A DNA stretch of 64,000 bases from Megamerina dolium (Eukaryota > Arthropoda > Insecta > Diptera > Megamerinidae), in the NCBI GenBank assembly GCA_963854835.1, contig OY978526.1:92332140-92396139 (forward strand), in the 5' to 3' direction. Below the pieces are notes generated by a model. It was not told the DNA's origin and did no database searches. It was given only the letters and a program-made list of their open reading frames with translations. A program made the position numbers and the translations under genes. This document shows, in pieces, positions 48,941-60,879 of this stretch. How positions within the stretch are numbered: the first letter of the stretch is position 1; every line of letters starts with the position of its first letter.

Positions 48941-49584
48941 ATTTGTTAAATTTTATATAAAAATATAACAAATTCTACGCAGCGTTTGGCACGTGTGTTT
49001 TTATACAATGGATTGACACTTTGAAAGAATTAACAAAACTCTTAAATGACATTACGAGCAATAGAAACAATATTGCCATGTTGAAAAAAAAACTGAGTCA
49101 GCGGGATGTAAATACTAATTATTCAATACGAAAAATTATCCTAAAATAGATTTAATAGAATTACTTAATTATCTGTGATGTTAATTAATTGAGATTAAAT
49201 ATTTTGTTAAATACATTACTAAATTTCTAAAAATTACATCATTGAATATTATATGCTATCTCTTTTTACCATTCAATAGCATATGTATATAAACAAAGCA
49301 GTTTGAAAGCCATTGTTATATATGAATTAATAAACAGCTGTGTTGTCGTTCTTTAGTTGACGTGTATAAATTGACGTTAGCATCAAAGAAAAAAACTAGA
49401 AAATTTTGAAGATGTTCGTAATTCTACAATTTTAAATTGATGAGTTTTAAAATTTTAAATATATATGATATTCAGTTAGTAGATAAAAGTGTGGAAGTGG
49501 AAAAAGTTATGAGATAATCGCTTTTAAAAAAATGATCGTATTGACATTTTTTCCTTTGCCAGTTTATAAAGCCAATATTGCTCA
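48941..49584. promoter_or_regulatory. Shared upstream region of two divergent genes
   Basis: 644 bp between the starts of RpL24-like (-) and the apyrase gene (+). It must hold both 5' untranslated regions and promoters, unless an upstream exon exists. No TATA box or initiator could be assigned with confidence. Confidence 0.4.
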
Positions 49585-51002
49585 ATGAATTTCTTCAGTC
49601 GTAGCAATAATCATAGCAACACCGCCTCCGTACATGGTTCATATCACTTTCGCGAACTCGAGGGCACACCACGCACTACACATTCGTCCTCACACACTCA
49701 ATCAGTCATGTACACACGCGATTGGCGCTCGGCGCTGCGAACGCCCCCACCATATCGTATTGGCAATCGTACCGTTCGTTTTAATTATCACTTTGCGCTT
49801 CTAGTTGTCTGCGTTTTCGCTCTCCTTTGTATCTTCTTCTATGTGCGAACAGGCTCGACATCTACGTCGGACTCGGCATGGTTGAAAAAATATGCCAGTT
49901 CAACAAGTAAGAGTAGTAGTAGTGAAACGGCTGGTAGGGACGATTCCAAGAATGGTGACACTTCAATTTATAATGCCAAATATCCTCTTACACCTCCACT
50001 TGTCGGAAATAATGGTGCTTTCACTTACCGCATAGCAATGATTGCAGACTTGGACACAAATTCGAAGGTTGTGAAAAAAGATGGTAGCACCGTGTGGCGT
50101 AGTTATCTCAAGAAAGGACATCTTACATATGCTGGTGTCAAAGGAGGGATAAAAGTGAAGTGGGATATAGGCGAACCGATACCACTCGAATCAAGTTTTT
50201 CTCTAAAGGGACGTGGTATGGAGCTTTCCGAGTTGGTCACTTTTAATGGCAAACTTCTCAGCTTTGATGATCGTACAGGTCTCATATACGAACTAGTCAA
50301 CGATAGACCAATACCATGGGTTATACTAATGGATGGCAATGGCCACAGCACAAAAGGTTTTAAGGCGGAATGGGCCGCTGTAAAAAATCGTACGCTTTAT
50401 ATCGGATCAATGGGTAAAGAGTGGACGTCAAGTATGGGTGAATTTCTAAATGAAGATCCGATGTTTGTAAAAGTGGTATCCCCAAGTGGTGAGGTACGTT
50501 CTCTTAATTGGTCCTCACATTTTAAAGTGCTGCGGAAGGAATCTCAGCAAATCACTTTTCCTGGCTACATGATACACGAGAGCGCTCTTTGGTCGGAAGT
50601 GCATAAGAAATGGTTTTTCTTACCACGACGATGCTCCAAGGAAAGGTAAGCGATTCGATTAATTTTAAATTAATATATGTTATATAAATGTCTATTTTTT
50701 GCAGATACAATGAAACACGAGACGAGCATATGGGTTGCAATGTGCTCATATCCGCTGATGAGAATTTTGAAAAAATCGCAAGTGTTCCCTTAGACACAGC
50801 CAATAAAAGCCCTACGCATGGGTTTTCTAGTTTTAAATTTATTCCCCTCACTGGTGATCGCACAATTGTTGCTTTAAAAACAGAAGAGCTAGATGGTAAA
50901 ACATCAACATTCATCACCGTATTTGATATTACAGGCAATACACTACTGCCGGAACAACGAATTGAGACAGATTTCAAATACGAAGGCATAGAATTTATAT
51001 AG
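49585..51002 (+). CDS. CANT1: CANT1-family calcium-activated apyrase, two exons
   Basis: A calcium-dependent nucleoside diphosphatase of the CANT1 (bed-bug apyrase) family, acting in the secretory pathway on UDP and GDP. Exons 49585-50645 and 50705-51002 with a 59-nt intron give 452 aa. After about 70 cytoplasmic residues comes one membrane segment (HFALLVVCVFALLCIFFYV, about 70-88), so it is a type II membrane protein with a luminal catalytic part. Family blocks are clear: YRIAMIADLDTNSKV, GRGMELSELVTFNGKLLSFD, KAEWAAVKNRTLYIGSMGKEW, ESALWSEVHKKWFFLPRRCS followed by KERYNETRDEHMGCN across the splice, and HGFSSFKFIPLTGDRTIVAL. It ends ..YEGIEFI, typical of the family. I chose the first ATG in frame. 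CG5276 in Drosophila is the likely counterpart. Confidence 0.93.
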
Positions 51003-52799
51003 TAGGCTATAATTGCTAATAGTTGAAGTGAATCGAACTCTAGTTAATTTATTTGTTTGTCCTATAACCAACCAAATCTTTAGAAATTATTTGTCAGGTT
51101 CCTTATGTTGTATAAATATTCAATGTATAAACTTGCCTGTGCTTGCTGGCTGAAATTTCACATTATTTTGATAGCATATATTTTTATCTGTGTAAATGTC
51201 ATGAGAATCTTAAGCAATAATAAGCTTAAAAATTGTAGTAATTCAGTATCACCCAAAGTTTTATTAAATTAATTTCTATATCTATAAGTATAGTAACGTA
51301 TTTGTAATTAAATGCTAAATTTGTTCTTGGTTAAGAAAATTATACTCCAATAAGTTTTTAATAATTGTGATTATTATTATGTATTTAAACATTTAGGAAA
51401 TCAACATACTGTAAATACCATATATGATAAGTAGAATACAGTCGTTACCACTATCAGAATAAGCGATCATAATTTAAACGACTTTGAATTCAAATATTGT
51501 TTAACACCTAGATTATGTAAAACGCGACGAGATGAGTCACTTAATTTGACCTGCTTTTTTTTCTGGAATTCCGATCGAAAAAACAGCGCATTCAAATCAA
51601 AATGTCTCATTGCGTCACATTTTACATAATATGAAATTAAATGTATAGAGATTTTATCCTTTGCGATAACTAACAAACATTTATATTATTGTTGGGGATG
51701 CACTGCGACCAAAAACCTGTTATTCCCACAACCATTGCTTAGCACCCTTTTTTTATTTTTGTAGAGGTTTCTTCTTAAATATATTTTTATCAGTTCATCT
51801 GTTTTTTTTATTAGATATATTAATATTTATAGTTAAGGATACAAAAAAAAAAATATCACAGCTAATATTAAATAAAAATGAAATAAACATATACAAAATA
51901 AAACAATTTTCGATTTTGTACAATAAAAAACAAACATATTTTTATATTGTATGCATACCGATGTATGCTTTGAGGAAATATACTTACGAATCAATGCTTA
52001 CAATTGATATTACGTGAAAGAAAGCTTTGTATTTTGGATTAAACCATGACCTACGGCTCAGAAGGCCAAAATATCAAAGACCCAAAATTTTGTACTCAAC
52101 TAGAGGGTTAATAAATTGACACTACCTGAACAGATTTTAGGTTTGTTCACTAACTGACAATTATCATCAACTGTTAACGATTGTCGACAGAAAAGCGTCC
52201 GCGTACCAAATATATGTAACAGCGAATCCAAAAATGAGAGCTTAAAAATTGAAGAGAGCTGATAGTTTGTGATAGTAAAATTTGTTCAATCACTGTCCAT
52301 CCCCTATGGAAAAAATATCAATTACGTACTGTGATTGTCAATTTACAAGTCCGTTCTCGTACTTTCTATATATTTTCTCACATTGAGAGTGTAAATTGTT
52401 TTTACTCTCTTAATGACAGAAAATGATGGTAATGTAATGTTAGCAAATGCTTCTTACTCTCTGAAATTTCGTTGCTGAATAAATCCCTGGGAAAGCAAAA
52501 AATCACACCTAATGTCAAAATATTCCTGGGAGAGTAAAGAATAAAACATTGACAGCAAATATTGATCTAGTGATCCAGCTACTAAATGGCGTGTTTAGTG
52601 AACACAATTAATGACATCGTGGAAATGTCGACGGAACGTGAACGTCGCCATTGTGATTTTCTACCGATAGTGACAATTTATAAATTACATATTATTTTTA
52701 AGCCGGCTGAACGCACTGCGTGCAATAAAACAACGGTGGCGGTTTCTCAAATTGTAAACTTAAAATTGTTTCCAAAAAACCAAAGATAGCAATATAGAA
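51003..52799. other. Intergenic; 3' flank of apyrase, 5' flank of ZAD gene
   Basis: AT-rich DNA with likely poly(A) signals near 51895. A segment at about 52310-52440 resembles the interior of the MITE at 2088-2606. A 67-codon open frame at 52586-52789 just upstream of the ZAD start has no known motif and is probably 5' untranslated sequence. Confidence 0.4.
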
Positions 52800-55700
52800 A
52801 TGGACATCCAGTGTCGCTGCTGTTTGAGTACCACAGCAACGGATTACATAGACATGTTCAGCTCAATGGACAGTTCCCATTCGTTTTTCGAGTGTTTTAT
52901 ACAATCCACGCAATTAGAGGGTACTATTGATGATGAGCTACCGAAAATGATGTGTCGCAGCTGTGCCCATGATTTACAAGTCGTATTCGATTTTATCCAA
53001 GTAGCACGTCAGGCAGATAATGTACTGCGTAACAAATTGGTGATCAAGTCAGAGTCTGTGAATTTAGAACATAATGAACAGGTCGAAGAAGAAGAAGATA
53101 TAAGGCAGTTGGAAGTTGTGGAATGTTATAATGATGACGAAGAATGTATACTGGAGGGAATATTGGAGGATGATGAAACCATAGATGAGGAGCCAGATTG
53201 TGAAACGCAAATGGAATTGATGGAGGTAAGTGAAGAATATTTTAATTGGCAAAGATAATGTACCTACTAGGGTTAAAAGTCAGCATAGGATGCGAATTTA
53301 TGAATGATTGGTTTTCGTCATTTAATTCAATTTACCAAATAAGTAAATTATGGGAATTACTAAAGCAAAACTAGAGCGTAAACAAATCGAATCCGGCAAT
53401 GTGCCGGTGAGTTATTCGTATGAATATAATTAAACTAATATGTATATGACGTTATTTTTATAGTTTGAAGCCACAGAAGAAGTCTTAATGGACGATTCAA
53501 TGGCAGAAACGGAATACTTGGATGATAAAGACAAACCACCTAAAGAAACAAGTGACGCCTTAGAGTACAATTCAGAGGCAGAGTTGGATGAAGACTATTT
53601 GGTAGAATATAATGAAGCAGATAAGGAGTCTGCGACTACAAACTCTAGTGATAATGGGACGAAATGGAAATGTGTAGAATGTAAACGTGTACTACGCGGT
53701 GATGTGTCCTATGAGGGTCACATGAATATACACAGAGATATACGTCCATATAAATGTCCACAATGCCAATATGCATTTCGTTGCAAATACGCTTTGGAGC
53801 GGCATGTGAACCAACGTCACAAAGAGAAGGTATTGACCAAACGTTTTCATTGCGAGCAATGTGACAAAGTGTTTCGATTGCAAACCCTGTTGGATCAACA
53901 TCATCAAGAGGAACATGAAAGTAACTATCTATTTGTTATATGCAGTTTAAAAACGATATTAATTATAATCGGCATATTTTCATATTTAGCATTGTTTAAT
54001 TGTACGAAGTGCTCAAAGGAATTTGATTCGCTGTATATGTTTGATAAACATCAATACTATGTGCATTCAATCAGTGCATCCATACAATGCCCGCATTGCA
54101 TTGACGTCCATATGACGGGTTCTAAACTAGCAGAACACTTTCGTCTTGAGCACCCAACAGAATATGTCAAGTATTTTCCAAATACTGTATGTCAATATTG
54201 TAAAAAGCAATTCGAAACAGCCAACGAATTTCGCTCACACCTAAATACAGTACATTCCGATAAGAGCGATGATGCTTTAGCTAAGAAAAGTGTTGCAGTG
54301 CAATGCGAAGTGTGTAAAAAGCAATTGCTGCGCCGGAATATCGAAAAACACATGGCAATACATCAGAAAAAAGAATGTCAATCAACTACACCAGTTCCAC
54401 GAAAGTATCTATGTGCCTATTGTCGTAAGTACAATATATTCGATTGTTCCTATATATTTACAGATAAAATGAAGTTGTAGAAATTTGTTACAGCTGTCAC
54501 AGAAGTAATTTTAGTTGATGAAATTCATAATCAAAATTTCAATAAATGCTAGTCTTTGTATATTTATGACTGAAACAACAATGATTATTAAATCTCCCTG
54601 GCTATATTTAATGTGTCATTATTAATTACACCTGTAACCTATGGAAAGACAATTTTGAAAATAGTTGTATGACTATATAAAAGCAAAACGAACGATTACA
54701 AATAGCACGCATTGCTAATATTGTTATTACCAATGACTATTAGCGTGATTCGGATTGGCGATTTGATACAATGCAATATTAGAGAATAGATTACGATTCG
54801 CCAGTCCGATGACAAAATACAGTTTCAGGGCAAACTGCAATGATCGATTTTTAAACATTTAATAGATACGTTAATGTTAATTAATTTGTATTCGTCGCGT
54901 TTTAAGCATTCGTATAAGTAGATATGTTTGTGAAAAGTCAAATGTGTAAAAATAAGTGTGTTCTCTTGAATGATATGATATATTTATAAAGAGTGTTCGT
55001 TTTGCTTGAAGATTATACATTTATATCCATATAACAAAGTGAAATAATACCAAAATATTTAATTTATAACTAGCACGTGAGTGTAAAAGCCAAAAGTCAT
55101 TGCATCAGCATGAGAAAATGCACGATGGAGAATCACCGGATGTGGTGTATATGTGTTCCGATTGTGATCGCACATATTCTACGCAGCATCTGCTGATGCA
55201 ACATCGCAAACAGGCACATAAGGAACGCGACAACAAATGTCCCATATGCGGTAATGCGTTCAAGCTGAAGAATCAATTGGTGAATCATATGAAGCTGCAT
55301 TTAGAGAAGAATATACAATGTCCCATGTGTGATAAGAAGTATGCAAGACAATTTGATTTGAATGTACACATGCGTAGTCATACGGGTGAGCTGCCCTTTG
55401 CATGTCATCTCTGTGAGAAACGTTTCGCTATCAAAGTTCGCCTGACATATCATCTGCAAAAGCATTATGGCATCAAGCATCGCTGTAAAGTATGCAGTGC
55501 CGAGTTTAACTCAAAACAAAAACTTAAGGCTCACTCGTACAAACACACTGGCATGCCATATCGTTGTGAAATGTGTGATGATCACGGTTTTGCCAATCGT
55601 GATGTGTAAGTTTTTATTTAATTTCTATATGCATGCAAATGAAACTTATTTGTATTCTTTTAGATTTAAACGTCATTTGTTTCGTGTACATAATACCAGT

Positions 55701-56147
55701 ATGACTGATGAGGCCTTGGTTGAGATGTTCCAACGCAATACGGGCAAAACAACGCGTATTCGTCAAATAGACGAGTTAGATACAACGACGTGGCATGGGG
55801 AAATTCAAGAGAGCGTATCACCGGAAGTGCAACATCATAAACAGGCGCATAAGGAGAGTGACAACAGTGACATTGGCATGTCATATCGTTGTGGGATGTG
55901 CAATGATCATGGTTTTGCCAATCGTGATGTGTGAGTTCTGATTACTTTTTATATGCAAAATGATACTCAAGTTTTTCCCTTTTCTTTTAGGTTCAAACGT
56001 CATTTGTTTCTAGTACATAATACCAGTATGAGTGATGAGGCCTTGGCTGAGATGTTCCAACGTAATGCGACCAAAACCTCGTTGCAAAAATCTGAGGATC
56101 ACACGGCTGAGGATATTGTTATTAAAGCAGAAATTATTCCTAAATAA
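52800..56147 (+). CDS. ZAD-C2H2 zinc-finger protein, isoform A cassette
   Basis: A predicted nuclear DNA-binding protein of the large insect ZAD family. Exons: 52800-53225, 53464-53920, 53990-54424, 55074-55605, 55664-55930 and 55991-56147, all phases consistent, 757 aa. The ZAD (residues 1-80) has its four cysteines in CRCC and CRSC and probably mediates dimerisation. An acidic linker (EEEEDIRQ, ECILEGILEDDE) follows, then C2H2 fingers such as YKCPQCQYAFRCKYALERH and VCQYCKKQFETANEFRSH. The finger starting YLCAYC is split: its CxxC lies at the end of exon 3 and its histidines (..HQHEKMH) in exon 4. Exon 4 adds five canonical fingers, including FACHLCEKRFAIKVRLTYH. Exon 5 is a partial repeat of the end of exon 4 plus the start of exon 6. 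The 69-nt intron 2 has no stop in frame. A poly(A) signal lies at 56330. I cannot assign a Drosophila orthologue. Confidence 0.85.
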
Positions 56148-57163
56148 TTTTAATTAGTCTAGTCGAATATTAAGTAATATATAGTTTAATTTGTTTATAA
56201 TCGATGTTGTTTCAATATTTATCCTATCCAATTTACCGAGTTTTTTGTTAACACTCTTTTTTTATGAGCTCTTCTTAAAGAATTATAGGATTAAGAGGAA
56301 ACATAACGTATTGTTTTTGAAAATTTTGAAATAAAATGTGTAACATTCCCACTGATAATGATATCTGACAAAATTTTATCTTCCATATTCTCGTAGCAAT
56401 GGAATTCTCAAAAGCTAAAAATCTTTCAATACATGAAGCCAAAGTGCATATGCTGAATAAATATGTGCATGAATACGAGAGCGGTTATGGTGCTCGTAAA
56501 AGTCACAAATCCAGTAGCTCACAAGCACTAAATGAGCGTGTTCACACGCATGAGCGTAAATACATCTGTCAAGTGTGTGGCAACATTTTCAAAGGCTATT
56601 CCCAACTATCGGCGCACAAGCGTCTTCATGAGGAGAAACCGTACAAGTGCACGCACTGTGAGAAACGTTATCCACGACGTGCCGATTTGAATATTCATAT
56701 GCGTTCGCATACCGGGGAATTACCTTTCGCATGTCATTTGTGCGAACGGCGTTTTGCCATTAAAGTACGATTGACGTATCATTTGCAAAAACATTTAGGT
56801 GTTGAACATCCATGTCCATACTGTTCGGTAGTCTATGATAACCGCAACAAGTTGAAAGAGCATCTTTTCAAGCACACTGGAATGCCGTATCGTTGTGATT
56901 TGTGTCCTGGAATCGGATTTGCAAGACGTCTACGGTGAGTTAATGATGTTTTTTCCTTTATCAGGTACGATTTCTAAAAAATAAAGTTTTTATTTCCCAG
57001 TTTCGCTAACCATATGCTACGCGTACATGAACGCAAATTGACCGATGATGAGCTGGCGGCTATATTCACTAAATACACTGGTAAAACAGTGCGTTTTAAA
57101 GCATCGCCTCATGACGACTATGATTCGATAGACTCGCAAGATTTCATAGTTCAGAAAGTATAA
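52800..57163 (+). CDS. ZAD-C2H2 zinc-finger protein, predicted isoform B
   Basis: The same first three exons (to 54424) can join a second downstream cassette, exons 56397-56934 and 57001-57163, to give 672 aa. The acceptor at 56395-56396 is in the required phase. The junction rebuilds a finger: CAYC from exon 3, then P-M-E-F-S-K-A-K-N-L-S-I and H-x4-H. The cassette then adds YICQVCGNIFKGYSQLSAH, YKCTHCEKRYPRRADLNIH, FACHLCERRFAIKVRLTYH and two more, paralogous to cassette A but diverged. No start codon with a ZAD precedes it, so either the cassette is an alternative 3' end of this gene or it is a duplicated 3' half. I favour alternative splicing because of the exact finger repair. This needs RNA evidence. 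Confidence 0.6.
53921..53989 (+). other. 69-nt stop-free intron of the ZAD gene
   Basis: GT at 53921 and AG at 53988-53989. The length is a multiple of three with no stop in frame. Retained, it would add 23 mostly hydrophobic residues (..FVICSLKTILIIIGIFSYL..) between two fingers, which is unlike the rest of the protein, so I call it an intron. Confidence 0.75.
56330..56335 (+). terminator. Poly(A) signal after cassette A
   Basis: AATAAA lies 183 bases after the cassette A stop (56145-56147) and about 60 bases before the cassette B acceptor. It would allow the A transcripts to end before B. Such hexamers are common in AT-rich DNA. Confidence 0.45.
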
Positions 57164-57238
57164 TAAAATCCGTGAACGTATGCCTGAAATGCTTTTATGA
57201 AAAAACATGTTAAAAAAAAAAATTATTAAAAATTTTTA

Positions 57239-57244
57239 AATAAA
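57239..57244 (+). terminator. Poly(A) signal after cassette B
   Basis: AATAAA about 75 bases after the stop at 57161-57163. Another AATAAA overlaps the stop itself but is too close to be the main signal. Confidence 0.35.
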
Positions 57245-57289
57245 TTTGTTCAAATTAAAAATTTTATGGTTGTCCTCACCCGTGAGTGA

Positions 57290-57700
57290 ATAAAGAAACT
57301 CCATCTCACGAGATGGGAGAACTTATCCAATTGTAGACAGGCAAAGGCTTCGTTAAGACTATCAAAGGGCACTAGGACAGTTAACTCTAAGCTTGTTGAC
57401 TTCAATAATAACTAGGAATGGCAATTTCATGTACCATCTCAGCAAGATGGGTCTTGTTGAAGGGGATGATGCTGACATTTGCATATTATGCATGGAAGAG
57501 GCAGATACAGTGGCGAACATAGTGTGCCAGTGTCCTGCATTGGCAAGCAGGAAAGGATGTCCACACTGAGTCGCCAATTTATTGATGAACTCGTAATGTG
57601 GAACATACCCCACAAAGATATGCTTGAAATAAAGCGTGATGTTATTATGAGGAAGGAAGCAGAAGAATACTGCAAACCAAAAAATAATTAACATACGATT
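57290..57700 (+). pseudogene. LINE 3'-end fragment (RNase H tail / CCHC-type end)
   Basis: The plus strand reads a CxxC..C.C block, DICILCMEEADTVANIVCQC followed by PALASRK. It matches in form the CxLCxEEEETxEHxLCECPAL tail of jockey-type LINE proteins, with His replaced by Asn. Upstream, in another frame, are pieces recalling CRQAKAFVK. It is truncated and frameshifted. It lies between the ZAD gene and the 3' end of Exd2. Confidence 0.65.
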
Positions 57701-58311
57701 TGAGGGACGAAAAGAAACCCATATAAGTGGTCTGATTCGGCTAATCCCTAAAATATATATGTGTACTCTGTGTAACGTTGACTGACTTCCTTAATGTCTA
57801 TATGCAAAGTATTAATACGGTCTTGATACTCTGCAGTAATGCTACTCGAATACTTTGTTAAAGTTTTGCATCACAATTATTAACGATACGCATATGTTTA
57901 CGTTACTGAACATGATATTTCGCCCAAAAGTTTACACAGTTGCATTTATTACATTGTTCGATTGCAAAGAAGGATGCGTTTAGGAGATTACAATTATAAA
58001 TAATTTATAAATCCATGGAATTAAATTTTAAATCAAATATTTGATTGTATTATTTTAAAATCCATGGAATTAAATTTTATATCAAATAATAAAATCATGA
58101 AAATTCATTAAAATATAAAATTTTATTTGAGATATAAAATAATTTTTTATTTGAAAATATTCTGAAATAATATGTATTTAATTTAAAATAAGTTCTTATA
58201 TTATTTCAAATAAAAAGCGCTAAATGGCAGCATCAAAACGTTGTACATATATTACATACGTAAAATTTACAAGAAAATTTTTGAAGATCCAATGTCACTA
58301 ATTGCTAATTG
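57701..58311. other. Intergenic, 3' flank of Exd2
   Basis: AT-rich DNA. A 20-bp word containing AAATCCATGGAATTAAATTT is repeated directly at about 58010-58030 and 58058-58080. No gene was seen. Confidence 0.4.
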
Positions 58312-60466
58312 CTAATGTCCATGGCTTATACTCTCAACATTCGTATTCAAACCGGCTACAATTAAATCTTCTTTATTGACACGACCTTCCTGAGCACGTA
58401 TTTCTAACCTACAGAATTACAATATAATATTAAATTAGAATTTCAGTTATTATATCCATTTGTACCTATTGGCATTGTGATTCACATTCCAAAGTGGTGG
58501 TAAAAATTTTGGTTTCATTGTATGCAAAAAATGTTCACGCCACAATTTCTCCAATTCGACAAGACCACCAAATTCCATTTGATATTTTTGCACCACTCTC
58601 TCACCGTGACTATACGTATAATTTTCATTGTTGTGCCTGTGAAAGAGATGGTATATTGAAAAACATTGAATATTAATTAGCAAGATGTGGAGAAGTTTAC
58701 AACTTACGTAATATCAGTGTTTACTGCCTCCTCCAACATTTGTTGTGTGAGTTCTTTTTCTTCTGTATAATATTGCATAACAATCGCCTTTAGTTGCTCA
58801 CGTCTTTCAGCAGGAATTTTATTACCATGCGATAGTAATGCACGAGCAGCAGATCGCAATTTTCTTTGGGTGTAATGGTAATATCATAAATTTGTAGGAA
58901 AATTATTATTGTTTAGGCATTTTTCATTTCACTTACTTTAATTCAGGTACTTCGGTATATTTTCTACAGATTTCCTCATGTCCAAGTGGCGCATCACACA
59001 TTTCAGCTAATTGTGTACGTATCTTCAACTCGGAAATGTTACTTATTTGATGACAAGGCGGACAGAGCAGGAGTATATCATGTGACGTATGCGATTTCAT
59101 CACAACTATCAGCAGAAAAATGTTAAACATATACATATAATATGGATATACATAACTACTTACCAGGAAAATGCTTTCTATACTCTCGTGGCACCACATT
59201 TTTACGTATGTAAGCATCACGACGTCCACACGCAACGCATTGATTTTCCTTGGGTGTCTGATAATAGCGTCCAACTTCTCCAACAGCACGACCAGCTGGT
59301 TCGAAATTTAAACGCACCGTTAACGGCTCCGTATTTACTTCTATACCTAGATTTTGATCCAAATACCATTTGGCTTTCTTACGATCGATCGTACAGAGTA
59401 GTTCACCATCTGGGGCTTCCAATAAACAATTATCGTATAGCGTTTTTGAGCGTGTACTTATGCCACGTGATTGAACTTTCTTTGGTTGCCAATTGGATGG
59501 TTTCTTATAGAGAACGCTGTTGAGGGTCGTCCCATTTGAATGCGATTGCAAGCTATTAACGAATCCATCTTTGAAGCGTACACCATAGAATGGCTCTAAA
59601 CGTTCTTGCACCTTTGCAAAATCGAATTTTTTGAATTGCCAAAAATATCTGCAGCATATAAAACTATTTTGTTGTTGTAATCGGGAATAAATAACAAATA
59701 TCTCACCTGGGCTGCAATTTCACAATTAATTTTTTAAAAATTTCTATAGCTACGAGCGCATCATTTGCTGCATAATGTAATTGCCTGTCGGTAAGTTCTC
59801 TCGCCTCCCAATCGGAGCACGCTATACGCCAATGCTTATCTAATTGCACATTCAGAAGTGACTTGGATAATTTTGCCAAGCCTTCAGCTTTGTGTCCTGT
59901 AATAGCAGCTAAGAAACGTAGATCCAATGTGCTGGCTACGCAAACCCCATAATCATGTGCAAGTTTCTGTGCATCGTCTTGCGGCCCAACGCCTACCTTA
60001 ATTACATTATCATCCTCTAGCAATTCGCGTAGACTTCTTGGTATTTGCTGCATATAACACAGGCGAAACAGTGCGCAGAGACCTTCATGTGATGAGAGTT
60101 GTAGCAAGGCTGTTGGGCGACGGGTGCCACCCACAGTAACCCATTCACAATCGAATCCGAGCACTTTATATGAGGTGCAATGCCTTTCGTTGGAAAATGA
60201 GCATTGAAGCACTTATTTGAGAATATTAAATTTTCAATTTACCTCTTCAGTACACCGACGACACGTTGACACTCATCTGCTGTCTCAACAATTTCAATAT
60301 GTTTATGTCGTAGTGGATTTCGGAATTCTCCAATATATCGTATTTGGTCGAGGATGCGTGTGCGATGTCGTAGTAGTACATAAATCAAACCTGCGCCGGC
60401 TGCAGTGGCCAACAGTGCACTTTTACCTGATAATAACAGTCTGTTCCTATCACTCATTGTTCCCAA
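58312..60466 (-). CDS. Exd2: EXD2-family 3'-5' exonuclease, seven exons
   Basis: A DEDDy 3'-5' exonuclease with an N-terminal membrane anchor; EXD2 proteins act at mitochondria and in DNA end resection. Exons: 60466-60243, 60183-59707, 59648-59164, 59105-58937, 58863-58708, 58636-58466 and 58408-58312. Phases fit throughout, giving 592 aa, close to family length. The anchor is ALLATAAGAGLIYVLL (about 18-33). The exonuclease fold shows GFDCEWVTVGG (first Asp and Glu), VGVGPQDDAQKLAHDYG (second Asp), LDLRFLA and LHYAANDALVAIEIF (Tyr and last Asp), so the DEDDy set is complete. The C-terminal half has the second domain with CVACGRRDA, VVPREYRKHFP and LLLCPPCHQ, a zinc/HNH-like set that is split by introns. 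CG6744 of Drosophila is the likely orthologue. The first of two near ATGs was taken as the start. Confidence 0.92.
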
Positions 60467-60879
60467 AACGTATACTACTTTACAGCTTTTTGAATTTATT
60501 TCATCATTTGTTTGCCGGACAACGTGGTGTATGTATAGAATTTTCTATATTTAGTGATTAACGCACTTGTGACACTAACGACTGCTATGTATATATTAAA
60601 CTGTGACGAGTATAATTCACTTGATATGGTATGCAGTTACAAAATATTAAAATATTTATTAAATCGTGCATAATTCCTAATGGATTGCTGTTAATATTAC
60701 ATCTGTTTTGAATATATACAATATTAATTCATATTAATATAGATCCTGTGAAACGTCACCATTGCTATACTGAATTCACCATGTGAGTTTTCAACAAATC
60801 AGCTGTTTATTGAACATCGAATGATCAAGGTGGTGTTACTAGAGCAATTGGATTGTCTATATTTATTTTATTTTTATAC
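60467..60879. other. 5' flank of Exd2
   Basis: The short region upstream of the Exd2 start presumably contains its promoter. No core motif was assigned. Confidence 0.35.

Noticed and set aside
53064..53252. Minus-strand open frame opposite the acidic linker of the ZAD gene
   Set aside because: It is a shadow of the Glu/Asp-rich coding strand and has no motif.
59089..59523. 144-codon plus-strand open frame
   Set aside because: It overlaps Exd2 exons 3-4 in antisense and crosses their intron; no domain.
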